Part shown: piece after piece, positions 50,355 through 59,644 of the stretch
How the letters are laid out: every line of letters starts with the position of its first letter
Position numbering within the stretch: the first letter of the stretch is position 1
Assembly: GCA_964369605.1 (NCBI GenBank)
Contig: CAYJFD010000001.1
Location: forward strand, 183,137-247,136
DNA: 64,000 nucleotides
Direction: 5' to 3'
Source: CAYJFD01 sp964369605
GTDB lineage: Bacteria > Bacteroidota > Bacteroidia > Bacteroidales > UBA932
Notes under the pieces: generated by a model
Seen by the model: only the letters and a program-made list of their open reading frames with translations
Told to the model about the DNA's origin: nothing
Database searches by the model: none
Position numbers and translations under genes: made by a program

Positions 50355-51404
50355 TTATTCTTTGTTTGTAATTATTTCTTCAATAGTTTTTTTGAAATCA
50401 GGATGATTTTCTTCCCCTAGAGGCTCAATTATTACCTGCTCTATAGGGATATAACTAAGTCTTAATTTTATGATATCAGGAATATTGTCCTGATTGATTA
50501 AACGCTGAGCGTCCTTTTCGGTACACACTAGTACTGCAGAATTATTTTTCTTAGCCAAGGAAGCTATCCTCTTAAGTTCGCCTTTTGAGAATGAGTGATG
50601 ATCGGCGAAATTTATATTTTCAACTAGCGAATAATTTGCTGAGACAAAACTCCTTAGTATAGAATTATCCGCTATGCCAGAAAAAAGAATTACTGATTTT
50701 GCTACTAGATATCTGTTGTCGAATTCTTCTGTAAATACAGGCTTTAGTCCCTTATATTCAACTGTAGAGAAGAAAAGTTTCTGATTAATCTTAAGTTTTA
50801 GATCGTCCCTCCACTGTTTTGAATTTATAATAGGGCTAAGGAATTTAGTAACGACTACAAGGTCTGCCCTCTTAGTTTGGCTGACTAGATCTCTGAGTCT
50901 ACCAAAAGGAAGAAGGAAATCTCTAAATATCGGTCTGTGGCAGTTTACTAGCAGTATTGAAACTAGAGGTTTAACCCTTCTATACTGGAATGCGTCGTCT
51001 AGAAGTATAAGTTGAGGTCTGGAGTTTTTATCCAGTGCTTCTAATTTATTAATAGCATTTACTCTATTTTCATCAACGATAACCATTACATCTTGGTATT
51101 TCCTTTTTATCTGTAAAGGCTCATCTCCTACTTCACTCGCTTTACTCTTAGATAGTACTTCAATATAACCCTTTGTCTTCCTCCCATAACCTCTAGAGAT
51201 AACTGCTATTCTGTAATCATCTTTGAATAAGTTGATTAAGTATTCTATTTGTGGGGTTTTTCCAGTTCCGCCAACTGTGATATTTCCCACCGTGATAATA
51301 GGTGTATCAAAGCTATATGATTTGAATACACCCTTGTCGTAGAAAAAATTACGTATCAAAAGGCAGAGGTAGTATGGAAGTAATATTAGTAGATCAATTC
51401 TCAT
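50355..51404 (-). CDS. lpxK: Tetraacyldisaccharide 4'-kinase, 349 aa
   Basis: Phosphorylates the lipid A disaccharide at the inner membrane. An N-terminal membrane-associated helix precedes the P-loop VGNITVGGTGKTPQIEYLIN (about 38-57). Then come AVISRGYGRKTKGY, VGDEPLQIKRKY, LILLDDAFQYRRVKPLVSIL (Walker B-like) and FADHHSFSKGEL. Length is typical. It shows that the organism makes lipid A. It heads the murA-murB-pepP cluster and diverges from dusB. Confidence 0.95.
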   Translation of the reverse strand: MRIDLLILLPYYLCLLIRNFFYDKGVFKSYSFDTPIITVGNITVGGTGKTPQIEYLINLFKDDYRIAVISRGYGRKTKGYIEVLSKSKASEVGDEPLQIKRKYQDVMVIVDENRVNAINKLEALDKNSRPQLILLDDAFQYRRVKPLVSILLVNCHRPIFRDFLLPFGRLRDLVSQTKRADLVVVTKFLSPIINSKQWRDDLKLKINQKLFFSTVEYKGLKPVFTEEFDNRYLVAKSVILFSGIADNSILRSFVSANYSLVENINFADHHSFSKGELKRIASLAKKNNSAVLVCTEKDAQRLINQDNIPDIIKLRLSYIPIEQVIIEPLGEENHPDFKKTIEEIITNKE

Positions 51405-51433
51405 CTTTTTACATTTGAATCTTTAGTAAGAGA

Positions 51434-51471
51434 CAAAGTTACATAATAATTTAGAAAAAGTCCTAACTTTG
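51434..51471. promoter_or_regulatory. Symmetric divergent -7 elements of lpxK and dusB
   Basis: TAACTTTG appears on the minus strand (51441-51434) and again on the plus strand (51464-51471), forming a perfect 8-bp inverted repeat with 22 nt between. Each -7 box falls where the other promoter's -33 contact would be, so the two promoters probably exclude one another. On the plus side the ATG of dusB is only 4 nt away, which suggests a leaderless message. Confidence 0.5.
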
Positions 51472-51475
51472 TAGG

Positions 51476-52462
51476 ATGAAAATTGCTAATATAGTTTTAC
51501 CAGAAAAACCACTTTTTTTAGCGCCAATGGAAGATGTAACAGACGCATCTTTTAGGTACATTTGTAAGAAGTTTGGAGCAGATATGCTTTATACAGAATT
51601 CGTATCTTCTGATGGCTTGATAAGGGATGCTAAAAAGGCCCTAGCAAAGCTAAATCTGTATGAGTATGAACATCCTATCGGAATTCAGATTTATGGACAT
51701 ATTCCAGAGGCCATGGTGGAAGCAGCGGTAAGAGCGGCGGAGGCAGGCCCCGATCTTTTAGATATAAACTTTGGATGCCCAGTGAATAAGATCGCAAATA
51801 GAGGAGCTGGATCAGGAATGATGCGTTTCCCAGACTTGATGATAGATATCACAAAGAGGGTTGTTGATGCTGTGAAAATACCAGTAACAGTGAAAACACG
51901 CCTAGGATGGGATGATAATTCAAAAATAATAGTTGAATTAGCTGAGAGATTACAAGATACAGGAATAAGTGCTCTTACAATACACGGAAGAACAAGATGC
52001 CAGATGTACAAGGGAGAGGCTGACTGGTCGTTGATAGGCGAAGTGAAGAATAATCCAAGGATGAATATTCCTATCATAGGAAATGGCGATATTACCTCAG
52101 CTCAAGGAGCAGCTCAGGCCTTTGATAGGTATGGCGTAGATGGAATAATGATAGGAAGGGCAAGTTTTGGTAGACCATGGATCTTTCAAGAAATAAGACA
52201 TTATCTAGATAAAGGTGAACCAATGCCAGAATTGACCCTTAATCAGAAAGTAGACCTAGCGAAGGAACACCTAGCAAAATCCTTAGAGGTAAAGGGAGAT
52301 AGGGTCGGAATCTTAGAGATGAGAAGGCATCTATCTTGCTACTTTAAGAACCTTGAAAACTTTAAGCCAATGCGCCTGAAGTTAGTGACAGAAAATGATC
52401 CTGAAGAGCTATTTAAACATCTAGAAGAAATAAGAAATAACTGGAGCAATGGAGATATATAA
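51476..52462 (+). CDS. dusB: tRNA-dihydrouridine synthase, 328 aa
   Basis: An FMN enzyme that reduces specific uridines in tRNA. TIM-barrel motifs: LFLAPMEDVTDASFRYICKK, MLYTEFVSSDGL, IQIYGHIPEAM, DINFGCPVNKIANRGAGSGM (with the catalytic Cys), VTVKTRLGWDD, LTIHGRTRCQMYKGEADW, IGNGDITSAQGA and DGIMIGRASFGRPWIF. The subgroup (DusB) is judged from NFGCPV..I and overall length. The last 14 nt overlap aroB. Confidence 0.94.
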   Translation: MKIANIVLPEKPLFLAPMEDVTDASFRYICKKFGADMLYTEFVSSDGLIRDAKKALAKLNLYEYEHPIGIQIYGHIPEAMVEAAVRAAEAGPDLLDINFGCPVNKIANRGAGSGMMRFPDLMIDITKRVVDAVKIPVTVKTRLGWDDNSKIIVELAERLQDTGISALTIHGRTRCQMYKGEADWSLIGEVKNNPRMNIPIIGNGDITSAQGAAQAFDRYGVDGIMIGRASFGRPWIFQEIRHYLDKGEPMPELTLNQKVDLAKEHLAKSLEVKGDRVGILEMRRHLSCYFKNLENFKPMRLKLVTENDPEELFKHLEEIRNNWSNGDI

Positions 52463-53459
52463 AAACATAAAAATAGGAAATTATCTACCTGTAGGTACTT
52501 CAAAAGTATGCGTTGTAATAGATAAAAATCTTGAATCCTATAAAGAACTTTTCTCTGAGTATGAAATAATAGAGGTAGAGGTATCAGAAAAGTTAAAAAA
52601 TCTTCAGACTGTTTCTGAGCTAATAGATAGGTTCTTGCAGCTAGGGCTAGATAGAAAAGCCTTCATCGTCGGAGTTGGCGGAGGAATCTTAACAGATGTA
52701 GTGGGCTTTGTAGCCTCTATTTACAAAAGAGGACTAAAGTTTGGCTTTATACCAAGTACTCTTCTTTCTCAGGTGGATGCAGCTATCGGAGGAAAGAATG
52801 GAGTAAATAGTGAATATTATAAGAATGTAATAGGAGTGTTTAGACAGCCTGAATGGATAGTGCTAAGTCCATTATTTTTGAATACTCTTTCAGAAAGAGA
52901 ATTGAGATCAGGCTTGTCTGAGATGCTAAAAACATTTTTAATCTTTGAGCCTCACGCATATAATACCCTAGTGAAAATGTTTAGTAGCATAGACCTAAAA
53001 AATTTATCACAAGAAAACATGGAAGAGCTCTCAGGATTTATAAGCAAATGTGCATCCTATAAAATGGAAATGGTCAGGCGAGATGAATTTGAAAAAGGAG
53101 AGAGGAGACTTTTAAACTTAGGGCATACCTTTGGCCATGCTATAGAAAAGTGCACTGATAAATATACACACGGAGAAGCAGTAGCTTTAGGGATGATAAT
53201 TTCAGCAAAGATAAGTGAGAATATGCAGGGAGGATGCTCAGATCCTTGTTTGTCTGAGAAATTAACTCAAGACTTTAATAGTATTGGACTTCCAACAGAG
53301 CTTGATTTTAATAAAGAATGTATCTTTAAGGCGGTTCTTAATGATAAAAAGGTAGTGCAGAATGAAATATATTTCTCAAGACCCTATTCGATAGGGGATG
53401 TAAGAGTTGAGAAAATAGATATAGAGAAACTCAAAGAGGCATACTATGCTCTGTCTTAG
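52449..53459 (+). CDS. aroB: 3-dehydroquinate synthase, 336 aa
   Basis: Second shikimate-pathway step: cyclises DAHP to dehydroquinate, NAD- and metal-dependent. Motifs: FIVGVGGGILTDVVGFVASI (NAD site), KFGFIPSTLLSQVDAAIGGK with NGVNSEYYKN, GLSEMLKTFLI, RRLLNLGHTFGHAIEKC (metal His) and THGEAVALGMI. Start ATG 52449 overlaps the dusB end by 14 nt and is followed by an equally overlapping aroDA gene, indicating a tightly coupled operon. Confidence 0.96.
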   Translation: MEIYKNIKIGNYLPVGTSKVCVVIDKNLESYKELFSEYEIIEVEVSEKLKNLQTVSELIDRFLQLGLDRKAFIVGVGGGILTDVVGFVASIYKRGLKFGFIPSTLLSQVDAAIGGKNGVNSEYYKNVIGVFRQPEWIVLSPLFLNTLSERELRSGLSEMLKTFLIFEPHAYNTLVKMFSSIDLKNLSQENMEELSGFISKCASYKMEMVRRDEFEKGERRLLNLGHTFGHAIEKCTDKYTHGEAVALGMIISAKISENMQGGCSDPCLSEKLTQDFNSIGLPTELDFNKECIFKAVLNDKKVVQNEIYFSRPYSIGDVRVEKIDIEKLKEAYYALS

Positions 53460-55326
53460 TCTAGCAGCCAGAGATATAGCTTTATTTGAAGACTTGCTGT
53501 TGAGTACTGGGTTCCAAGAGAGGATTAAGGAATCTTTTGTCGAACTGAGAATGGATTACGGTGGTGTCTCACTAGATCAGGTAGCAGAATTATGCTCGCT
53601 AGCTCCTCGGCTTATCTACACTCATAGATATGATGCAGATCTTGAATCCTCTAAAAAAGAAGATATAGGGAATGTGCTTAGCTCCTACTATCAAGCAATA
53701 CATAGTGGTGTGGCTTATATCGACCTTGACTTAAGTCTCTCAGAGAACTTTCTTAATCAAGTCATAGAGCGAGCAAGGCAAAATAATGTAGGATTAATCA
53801 TATCTAGTCATAATTATGAAACTACTCCAGATTTAGCTACGCTAGAGGCTTTACTTATTAAAGCAAAGTCCTATAATCCAGATATAATTAAGATAGTGAC
53901 AAGGGCAGAAACACTCAGTGAGGTCTCACGAGTCTTGTCTCTTTATCATAACCCTCATTTAGACAGGCCTTTACTTGCTTTTACTATGGGAGAGAGTACA
54001 AAGTATTCGCGTCATCTAAGTCTAAAAATGGGAGCTCCTTTTATCTATGTCTGTTCGGACAAACTCGGTGCTACGGCTAGCGGTCAGTATACTGTAGACG
54101 AAGCCTTAGAGCTTTTAGATGAAGGGCGATATAAATATGATTTGCCGAATTTTGAGCTACCCGAGTCCCTTCCACTTTCTAAAAGTATTGCCCAAAGGGC
54201 AATATTAGCTGCCTTTCTTTCAGGTGACGAACTCTTTTTGCAAAGGAGCGATATTGCTACTGCAAGTGGAGATATTGCGTCAGCAAGAACGATGGTAGGA
54301 GAATTTTCAACGTCTTTAGCAGAGATAAATGTGGGAGAGAGTGGTCTACTGTGTCGTATGATGATGGCTCTGTGTGCTGTAGACTTTCTAAATAGGGGTG
54401 AAACTTATGTGATAAGGGGCTGTGCTAGTTTGAGTAGTAGAGTGTTTAATGATGAAATCGAGGCGCTAAGGTCTTGGGGTTTAGAGGTATTTAGTGAAAA
54501 TGGGCGACTTCCGATATCTATTAAGGGAAGGATTAAGAGTGCTTATTTAGAGTATGATGCTTCAAAGTCTTCTCAGTTTGCGTCAGGATTATTTTTCGCA
54601 CTGCCTCTTTTGAGTCAGAATACAGAGTTAAAATTAATAAGGCCAGTTAGTCTGGATTATCTGACTTTAACACTGGATGTTCTACTGCATTCAGGGATAA
54701 ATATAGAGTGCTTAGGTGCTAGCGAAAATGTATTACATTATAAGATAGCGGCGCCTCAGACTTACGCCTTTAGGGAGGCGGATATCGAAAGGGATTGGAG
54801 CGCGGCTGCCTACCTTATGGTAGCGGAAAGATTACTCTCGGGAAGTACTTCTGTGCCAGAGGGCTTGAACAAGCAGAGTGTGCAGGCGGATAGAAGGATT
54901 CTTGATGTACTTAATTTAGACGGGACTTCTTTAAAAGCCTTCGACTTTGATGCGACTCATAGCCCAGATCTTTTCCCTATATTGGCGGTTTTAGCTGCTA
55001 ATTCTGAAGGTCTTAGTCGAATAAAGGGTATTTCTCGTTTGTATAATAAAGAATCTAATAGGGCTCAGGCGATTTACTATGAGTTATCTGCACTAGGCTA
55101 TATGCTAACTATCGATCAAGCTAAGGATCAAATGCTGATAGAGGGAGGTTTATCTCCCTCATTTCCCTCACGCTATAATTCGAAAAAAACTTTGTGTTTA
55201 AACTCCTATGGCGATCATAGAATGGTCATAGCTCTAGCTGTAGCAGCAAAACTGCAGAGTAAGAATTACTTTGAAAGAATTATGATAGATAACCTGGATT
55301 GTATCAAGAAGTCTTTTTTACCCTAA
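53446..55326 (+). CDS. aroDA: Bifunctional 3-dehydroquinate dehydratase (type I) / EPSP synthase fusion, 626 aa
   Basis: Residues 1 to about 215 are a type I dehydroquinase: FVELRMDY, IISSHNYETTPD (catalytic His), IIKIVTRAET (Schiff-base Lys), and FTMGESTKYSRHLSLKMGAP with a closing GATASGQYTVDEA. Residues about 225-626 are EPSP synthase: LPLSKSIAQRAILAAFLSGD (PEP/S3P Lys), NVGESGLLCRMMMAL, KSSQFASGLFFALPL, ERDWSAAAYLMVAE, DATHSPDLFPILAVLAA, SRLYNKESNRAQAI and LNSYGDHRMVIALAVA. One polypeptide thus carries pathway steps 3 and 6. I recall separate aroA genes as the norm. It overlaps aroB by 14 nt and the convergent FkbM-like gene by 23 nt. Both active sites look intact. Confidence 0.92.
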   Translation: MLCLSLAARDIALFEDLLLSTGFQERIKESFVELRMDYGGVSLDQVAELCSLAPRLIYTHRYDADLESSKKEDIGNVLSSYYQAIHSGVAYIDLDLSLSENFLNQVIERARQNNVGLIISSHNYETTPDLATLEALLIKAKSYNPDIIKIVTRAETLSEVSRVLSLYHNPHLDRPLLAFTMGESTKYSRHLSLKMGAPFIYVCSDKLGATASGQYTVDEALELLDEGRYKYDLPNFELPESLPLSKSIAQRAILAAFLSGDELFLQRSDIATASGDIASARTMVGEFSTSLAEINVGESGLLCRMMMALCAVDFLNRGETYVIRGCASLSSRVFNDEIEALRSWGLEVFSENGRLPISIKGRIKSAYLEYDASKSSQFASGLFFALPLLSQNTELKLIRPVSLDYLTLTLDVLLHSGINIECLGASENVLHYKIAAPQTYAFREADIERDWSAAAYLMVAERLLSGSTSVPEGLNKQSVQADRRILDVLNLDGTSLKAFDFDATHSPDLFPILAVLAANSEGLSRIKGISRLYNKESNRAQAIYYELSALGYMLTIDQAKDQMLIEGGLSPSFPSRYNSKKTLCLNSYGDHRMVIALAVAAKLQSKNYFERIMIDNLDCIKKSFLP

Positions 55327-56290
55327 GGAGTCCTTTTCGGAAGTAGGGTGCTAGAATCTGGTCTGTTTTGTACGCTAGAAGATAGCCCTCAGAAAACTGA
55401 CTTGAAAGTTCTTTATGAGAATCTTGAGCTACTTGCTTAAAGAAGGCGGCAATATCCTGTGCGTCATTATGTTTGTGGTAGGTGCAGCACGCTATATGCA
55501 GTCTGTCTATATGTTTCACTATCCAGTCTTTTGAACTCTCAAGCACATCTTGCTCATAACCTTCTATGTCCATTTTTACAAATAGCTTCTTATTTTTTAA
55601 GTCCGCACTATTTTCTGCGTTTTCAATATGCTTTTTAAAAGCAGTCTCAAGGGTGATGCTAGTATTAGAGTCCTTGCTAGATACGAGTTTGTTGATAATA
55701 ATTACTTTATCCTTCCACGGGGCAAAACTCTCTTTGAGTGCTTTTATCCATTTTTTATCTGATTCAAAAAGGATGATTTTACTAGCCTTCTCTGCTAAGT
55801 CTAGGGATACTAAACCCTCCGCACAGCCTAGATCAAATATTATGGCGTCCTTCTCAAAACAGAAATCCTTAGAAAAATATGCATGTGGGGAGGAACTCTT
55901 GTAACCTTCCCCTAGAAGATCCTCATTCTCTATAAAATTCTTGTATGTCTCTATGCTAAGCGCTTTAGAATAAGAACTAGGAAAGTAGAGTCTCTTTCCC
56001 TTATGTAGGATGTAGTTCATATTTTTTCTAAAGTCATACTTAGCCTCTATTTTACCTAACTTCTTAGTCGAAGGGTATGGAAAGATAGAAAGATGCTTTT
56101 TTTCTTTAAGGTAAGCGAGTTCCTTCTCATAGGCCTTATCCTCTTTAATGGAGTGGTAGCACATTATGGTGTCGTAAAGGCTAAGCTCGTAGAGTGAAGT
56201 GAGCCTCTTGCGTATATTGCTTTTTGATAAAAAAGCTAAACCCTTAATGAGGCTTTTTAGATCTATCTTTTTTTCGTTCAGAGAATACAT
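55304..56290 (-). CDS. FkbM-family SAM-dependent methyltransferase-like protein, 328 aa
   Basis: The central Rossmann domain (about 145-300) has AIIFDLGCAEGLVSLDLAEK (SAM motif I), SKIILFESDKKW, and LFVKMDIEGYEQDVLESSKD, the FkbM signature 'vK.DiEG.E...l'. The N-terminal 140 residues are Lys-rich and unassigned. FkbM proteins methylate hydroxyls of small molecules or glycans; the substrate is unknown. It starts 10 nt after the ATP-grasp-like gene, which itself follows the TonB-dependent receptor gene by 20 nt, so all three may share the FMN-riboswitch transcript. Its 3' end overlaps aroDA by 23 nt. Confidence 0.8.
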   Translation of the reverse strand: MYSLNEKKIDLKSLIKGLAFLSKSNIRKRLTSLYELSLYDTIMCYHSIKEDKAYEKELAYLKEKKHLSIFPYPSTKKLGKIEAKYDFRKNMNYILHKGKRLYFPSSYSKALSIETYKNFIENEDLLGEGYKSSSPHAYFSKDFCFEKDAIIFDLGCAEGLVSLDLAEKASKIILFESDKKWIKALKESFAPWKDKVIIINKLVSSKDSNTSITLETAFKKHIENAENSADLKNKKLFVKMDIEGYEQDVLESSKDWIVKHIDRLHIACCTYHKHNDAQDIAAFFKQVAQDSHKELSSQFSEGYLLAYKTDQILAPYFRKGLLRVKKTS

Positions 56291-56300
56291 ATCCTTATGT

Positions 56301-57209
56301 TTAAGGTGTAAAGGTAGTATTTATTTTCTTGTGAGCCAAGTGTCCCATGGTGTAGCGTAGGTTGATCTCGACAACAGGACGAAGCTTATTAGAAGAAGTA
56401 GAACTATCCTCATACACATACATGTCGACTCCTAGGTGTCCATTGTAGGTAGGGACTATGTTTTTAGATATAAAGTCTTTGATTTTATCTTGGTAATCAT
56501 CTAGCTCCTGAAGATTTATGTAGGAACTAAGTTTTTCTCTGATTTGTTTATCTGTTAGCTGGGCATTTGATATATAGGCTCCATTCTTAGTTTTAAAAAG
56601 AGAGTAGCCTATAAAGTCATCTCCCTTAAAAAGAAGGGCGAAATCTTGAATAACTTTATGGCGCTTTTCAGCTATGATACTGCCTTGAGTATTTATAGTT
56701 CTTATGCACCATCCTCTGTCGGATTCACTAAGGGTCTTATGACACCATCTAAGCCCTCTTCCACTGCCAGACCAAGGTGATTTTAGCACTAGGTCTTTTT
56801 CCCTCTCTAGTATTATCTCTAGCTGCTTCGTGTCGTTTATTTCTAGTCCATCACTATGTCCTAAAGATGAGCTTAATTTAAGGGCTGTCCTTCTATGGGA
56901 TAGTTCTCGATACTCGTTAATCCATTCACTTGAAGGGTAGAGCTCTGACCTTAGCCCCGCTTTTCTAAGTCTTTTTACTAGGTGGGCATTCCAGCCCCAA
57001 GGAACCACTTCGCTTATGCTCGCAAGGTCTATTTCACTTAGAGAACTCCCAGGAAGGAGCACGATATCTCCCTCGCTAGCGAGGATGCTCATTATAGTAG
57101 CATTCTCCTGCTTAAATCTCTCAATAGTTTTAGAAGGCATGAAATTCTCGCTTCCATTTCCTAGAGCCATATCATGCTCAGGGTTGAATATGAATAGTCG
57201 TAATCCCAT
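56301..57209 (-). CDS. ATP-grasp-like protein of unknown function, 302 aa
   Basis: The N-terminus MGLRLFIFNPEHDMALGNGS and VVPWGWNAHLVKRLRKAG match a Bacteroidales family I know only as hypothetical. The second half has ATP-grasp features: LVLKSPWSGSGRGLRW (glycine-rich nucleotide loop with Lys), an acidic-basic IIAEKRHKVIQDFALLF strand, HLGVDMYVY, and PVVEINLRYTMGHLA carrying the Glu-x-Asn metal motif. It is probably an ATP-dependent carboxylate-amine or similar ligase; the substrates are unknown. It sits 20 nt downstream of the TonB-dependent receptor gene and 10 nt upstream of the FkbM-like gene. Confidence 0.72.
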   Translation of the reverse strand: MGLRLFIFNPEHDMALGNGSENFMPSKTIERFKQENATIMSILASEGDIVLLPGSSLSEIDLASISEVVPWGWNAHLVKRLRKAGLRSELYPSSEWINEYRELSHRRTALKLSSSLGHSDGLEINDTKQLEIILEREKDLVLKSPWSGSGRGLRWCHKTLSESDRGWCIRTINTQGSIIAEKRHKVIQDFALLFKGDDFIGYSLFKTKNGAYISNAQLTDKQIREKLSSYINLQELDDYQDKIKDFISKNIVPTYNGHLGVDMYVYEDSSTSSNKLRPVVEINLRYTMGHLAHKKINTTFTP

Positions 57210-57229
57210 GCCTTACATAATATGTATTA

Positions 57230-59602
57230 TTAGAAATTAAGTCTAATTCCGAAATTATAGTTTCTTGGAAGACCCCAGTAGCCTCTAAAGCTTTCAAGGT
57301 CGTGCTGAGCTCCGTCCACTCCTCTTTCTATGTAGAATGCATCAAAAAGGTTATTGATACTACAGAATACAGTAAGAGCGAATTTAGGACTAAATCTATG
57401 TTGCCAGCTTATGTTGAGGTTAAATATGTGGTAAGCTGGAATTTGATAAGATTCTGAGCGGTCATCAGGATTAGTTCTAGAACTAGGATCAAAATCTGAC
57501 CAGAAACGATCATTGAACTGCCAATCTAATTTTACAAAAAGATCGCTGTTTTGGAAGAAATAATGCTTATCTCTAAGTGCTCTAAAAAGATTTGTCTCCA
57601 GAGCTGCCCCAAGTTGAGTTTGAGGAGCATCTCCTACGTGTAGTCCTTTAGTGTATATGTTTAAGGTGTTAACGAGCTGACTTGTAACAGGATCATAGAA
57701 GGAAGCACTTACATCGTTTAGCCACTTCCATTCCCCAATAGAGGCAAAGGCCTCAAGTTTTAACCAGTGAATAGGTCTATAAAAGGCGTCCATCTCTACA
57801 CCATAATGGAAGGCATTAAGACCTGATACCATATACATATGCTTATCATCTTGAATGTAAGGATTACTCATTAGGCTCTTGTTTTTCCATAGAGCTGAAT
57901 AGGCAGTAGCTTCCATTCCATAGTTGCGTCCAACAAGACGGTACCCAAGTTCTCCTAGGTAGTTTTCCTCGTTCTTGATATCATTTGAGATATTATTATT
58001 TCCACTCGCGAAAATAACATTGGCATAAGGAGTTCTGCTGTATGCTGCTGCATTTAGATAAATGCTGTTATTATTATTTATCTTATATAAGGCTCCTGCT
58101 TTTATGCTTCCGCCAGCTCCTAAATAGGTATCACTGTACACATCATCTACATAATTATATACATCCCAGCGTTGAACTGTAGATCCACTACCAGAGGCTC
58201 CAAGCTTTAGGATTAATTTGTTATCAGCCAAATAGTAAGAACTCATAGCGTATACAGTAAGGTAGTTCATATTTCTACCATTGTGTCCTCCAAGATAATC
58301 TCCTACTTTATCATAAGTGTTATTCCCTGCATCATACCAGTAATCACCTCCAAGTAAGTCAAGAAGCTGTTTCTTTTCCCAAGTTTGGTACAGTTGATAG
58401 TGAAGACCAGCATCTAGCTCGACTTTATCGTTAAAATTAAATAGGGTGCTACTCTTTAGTCCAGCCTGGGTATGACCAGCCATGTGTTGGCTCATTACAT
58501 TAACAGCCTCATAGCCGTGAACAGGATCATAGTTTTGTCTATTATCCTCATAAACGGCACTCCAGTCTATCTGTCCGTTAGTCTGGTGCGAGATGATACT
58601 ATTACTATAGTCCTGCGAGTATGTTCTAAGTCCACCTCCGTTTCCGATAGCTAGATAAGCACTATTACTCATATTTACTTTGATATTATCATTTTTGCCT
58701 GTCTTTGTATTCCAGAAATGGCTTAAAGTGAAATACGGTTTAAAGTAATTATTTTCGTTTGTCGTCCTAGCTTCGCCTTGGTCATATCCCCAGTTCTTAT
58801 TATAATCTCTACCATAGGTCAAGATCTCGTCGTAACTTAAACGGGTAGCACGCTGCTCGTGTCTTTCAGGAGAACCAAGAGCAGTAAAAAGCAAGGAGTG
58901 ATTTTTCTTAAATGTTTTACTTACTGAGGCTAGGTAAGAAAAGGCATTAAGATCAGTTTGCTGGACATAGCCCTCTCCAGTGGCGTAAGAAGCCACTAGT
59001 GATACTGCCCATCCATTTTTAAGCTGTCCACTATTATAGTCTAAGAAGGTTTTAGAGGTGCCAAAACCTGTGTAGGAATAACCAAGATTCAAGTGAGGCT
59101 TACTTTCGGGACTAAGGGTGATAATGTTGATCGTTCCACCAACAGAGTTGTCAGAAAGCATTGATCCTCCGATTCCTTTTTGTAACTCGATCTTAGCTGT
59201 AGCGTCTGTCAGTCCTATCCAGTTATTCCAGAACATTGATCCAGAAGTTAACCCAGAGATGGGAACTCCATTAAGTAATACAGAGATATTCTCTTGTTCG
59301 AAACCTCGGATATTTATCCTAGCGTCTCCGTAGCTACCACTTTCAGAAGTGGCATAAACCCCTGGCGTAAAGCCGAGCAGTTCAGGAAAGGTTTTACCAG
59401 TAGAAATTCTGGAAATTTCCTGTTTGCTAATAGATTTTAATCTTAGGGGAGATTTGTTTACAGGATTTACTCCTGCCGAGATCGTGACTTCATCCAGCAA
59501 GATCGCTGTAGAGTCAACACCATTGTGCGCAGAATCTTGCGCACGCACACCAATACTTAAACTTAAGGTACTGATGATGAGAATTAAAATTCGTTTGTTC
59601 AT
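57230..59602 (-). CDS. TonB-dependent outer-membrane receptor, under FMN riboswitch control, 790 aa
   Basis: A signal peptide (MNKRILILIISTLSLSIGVRA) is followed by a plug domain: LDEVTISAGVNPVNKSPLRL, FPELLGFTPGVYATSESGSY, ARINIRGFEQENISVLLNGV and SDNSVGGTINIITLSP. A 22-strand barrel follows, ending GLPRNYNFGIRLNF with a terminal Phe. There is no SusC-type N-terminal extension and no SusD neighbour, so a small-molecule transporter is likelier than a glycan system. The in-frame start at 59656 lies inside the riboswitch, so ATG 59602 is the true start. The riboswitch suggests the ligand is riboflavin, FMN or a related flavin. Confidence 0.92.
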   Translation of the reverse strand: MNKRILILIISTLSLSIGVRAQDSAHNGVDSTAILLDEVTISAGVNPVNKSPLRLKSISKQEISRISTGKTFPELLGFTPGVYATSESGSYGDARINIRGFEQENISVLLNGVPISGLTSGSMFWNNWIGLTDATAKIELQKGIGGSMLSDNSVGGTINIITLSPESKPHLNLGYSYTGFGTSKTFLDYNSGQLKNGWAVSLVASYATGEGYVQQTDLNAFSYLASVSKTFKKNHSLLFTALGSPERHEQRATRLSYDEILTYGRDYNKNWGYDQGEARTTNENNYFKPYFTLSHFWNTKTGKNDNIKVNMSNSAYLAIGNGGGLRTYSQDYSNSIISHQTNGQIDWSAVYEDNRQNYDPVHGYEAVNVMSQHMAGHTQAGLKSSTLFNFNDKVELDAGLHYQLYQTWEKKQLLDLLGGDYWYDAGNNTYDKVGDYLGGHNGRNMNYLTVYAMSSYYLADNKLILKLGASGSGSTVQRWDVYNYVDDVYSDTYLGAGGSIKAGALYKINNNNSIYLNAAAYSRTPYANVIFASGNNNISNDIKNEENYLGELGYRLVGRNYGMEATAYSALWKNKSLMSNPYIQDDKHMYMVSGLNAFHYGVEMDAFYRPIHWLKLEAFASIGEWKWLNDVSASFYDPVTSQLVNTLNIYTKGLHVGDAPQTQLGAALETNLFRALRDKHYFFQNSDLFVKLDWQFNDRFWSDFDPSSRTNPDDRSESYQIPAYHIFNLNISWQHRFSPKFALTVFCSINNLFDAFYIERGVDGAQHDLESFRGYWGLPRNYNFGIRLNF

Positions 59603-59606
59603 AATA

Positions 59607-59632
59607 CTTGATTTTTTATTCACATCATCAAG
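59607..59632 (-). promoter_or_regulatory. Hairpin between FMN aptamer and receptor start codon
   Basis: CTTGAT / ATCAAG (6 bp, perfect) ends 4 nt before the receptor's ATG. It has no T-run, so it may help to sequester the start region. It is a plausible translational expression platform for the riboswitch. Confidence 0.45.
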
Positions 59633-59644
59633 GCAGATATATAC

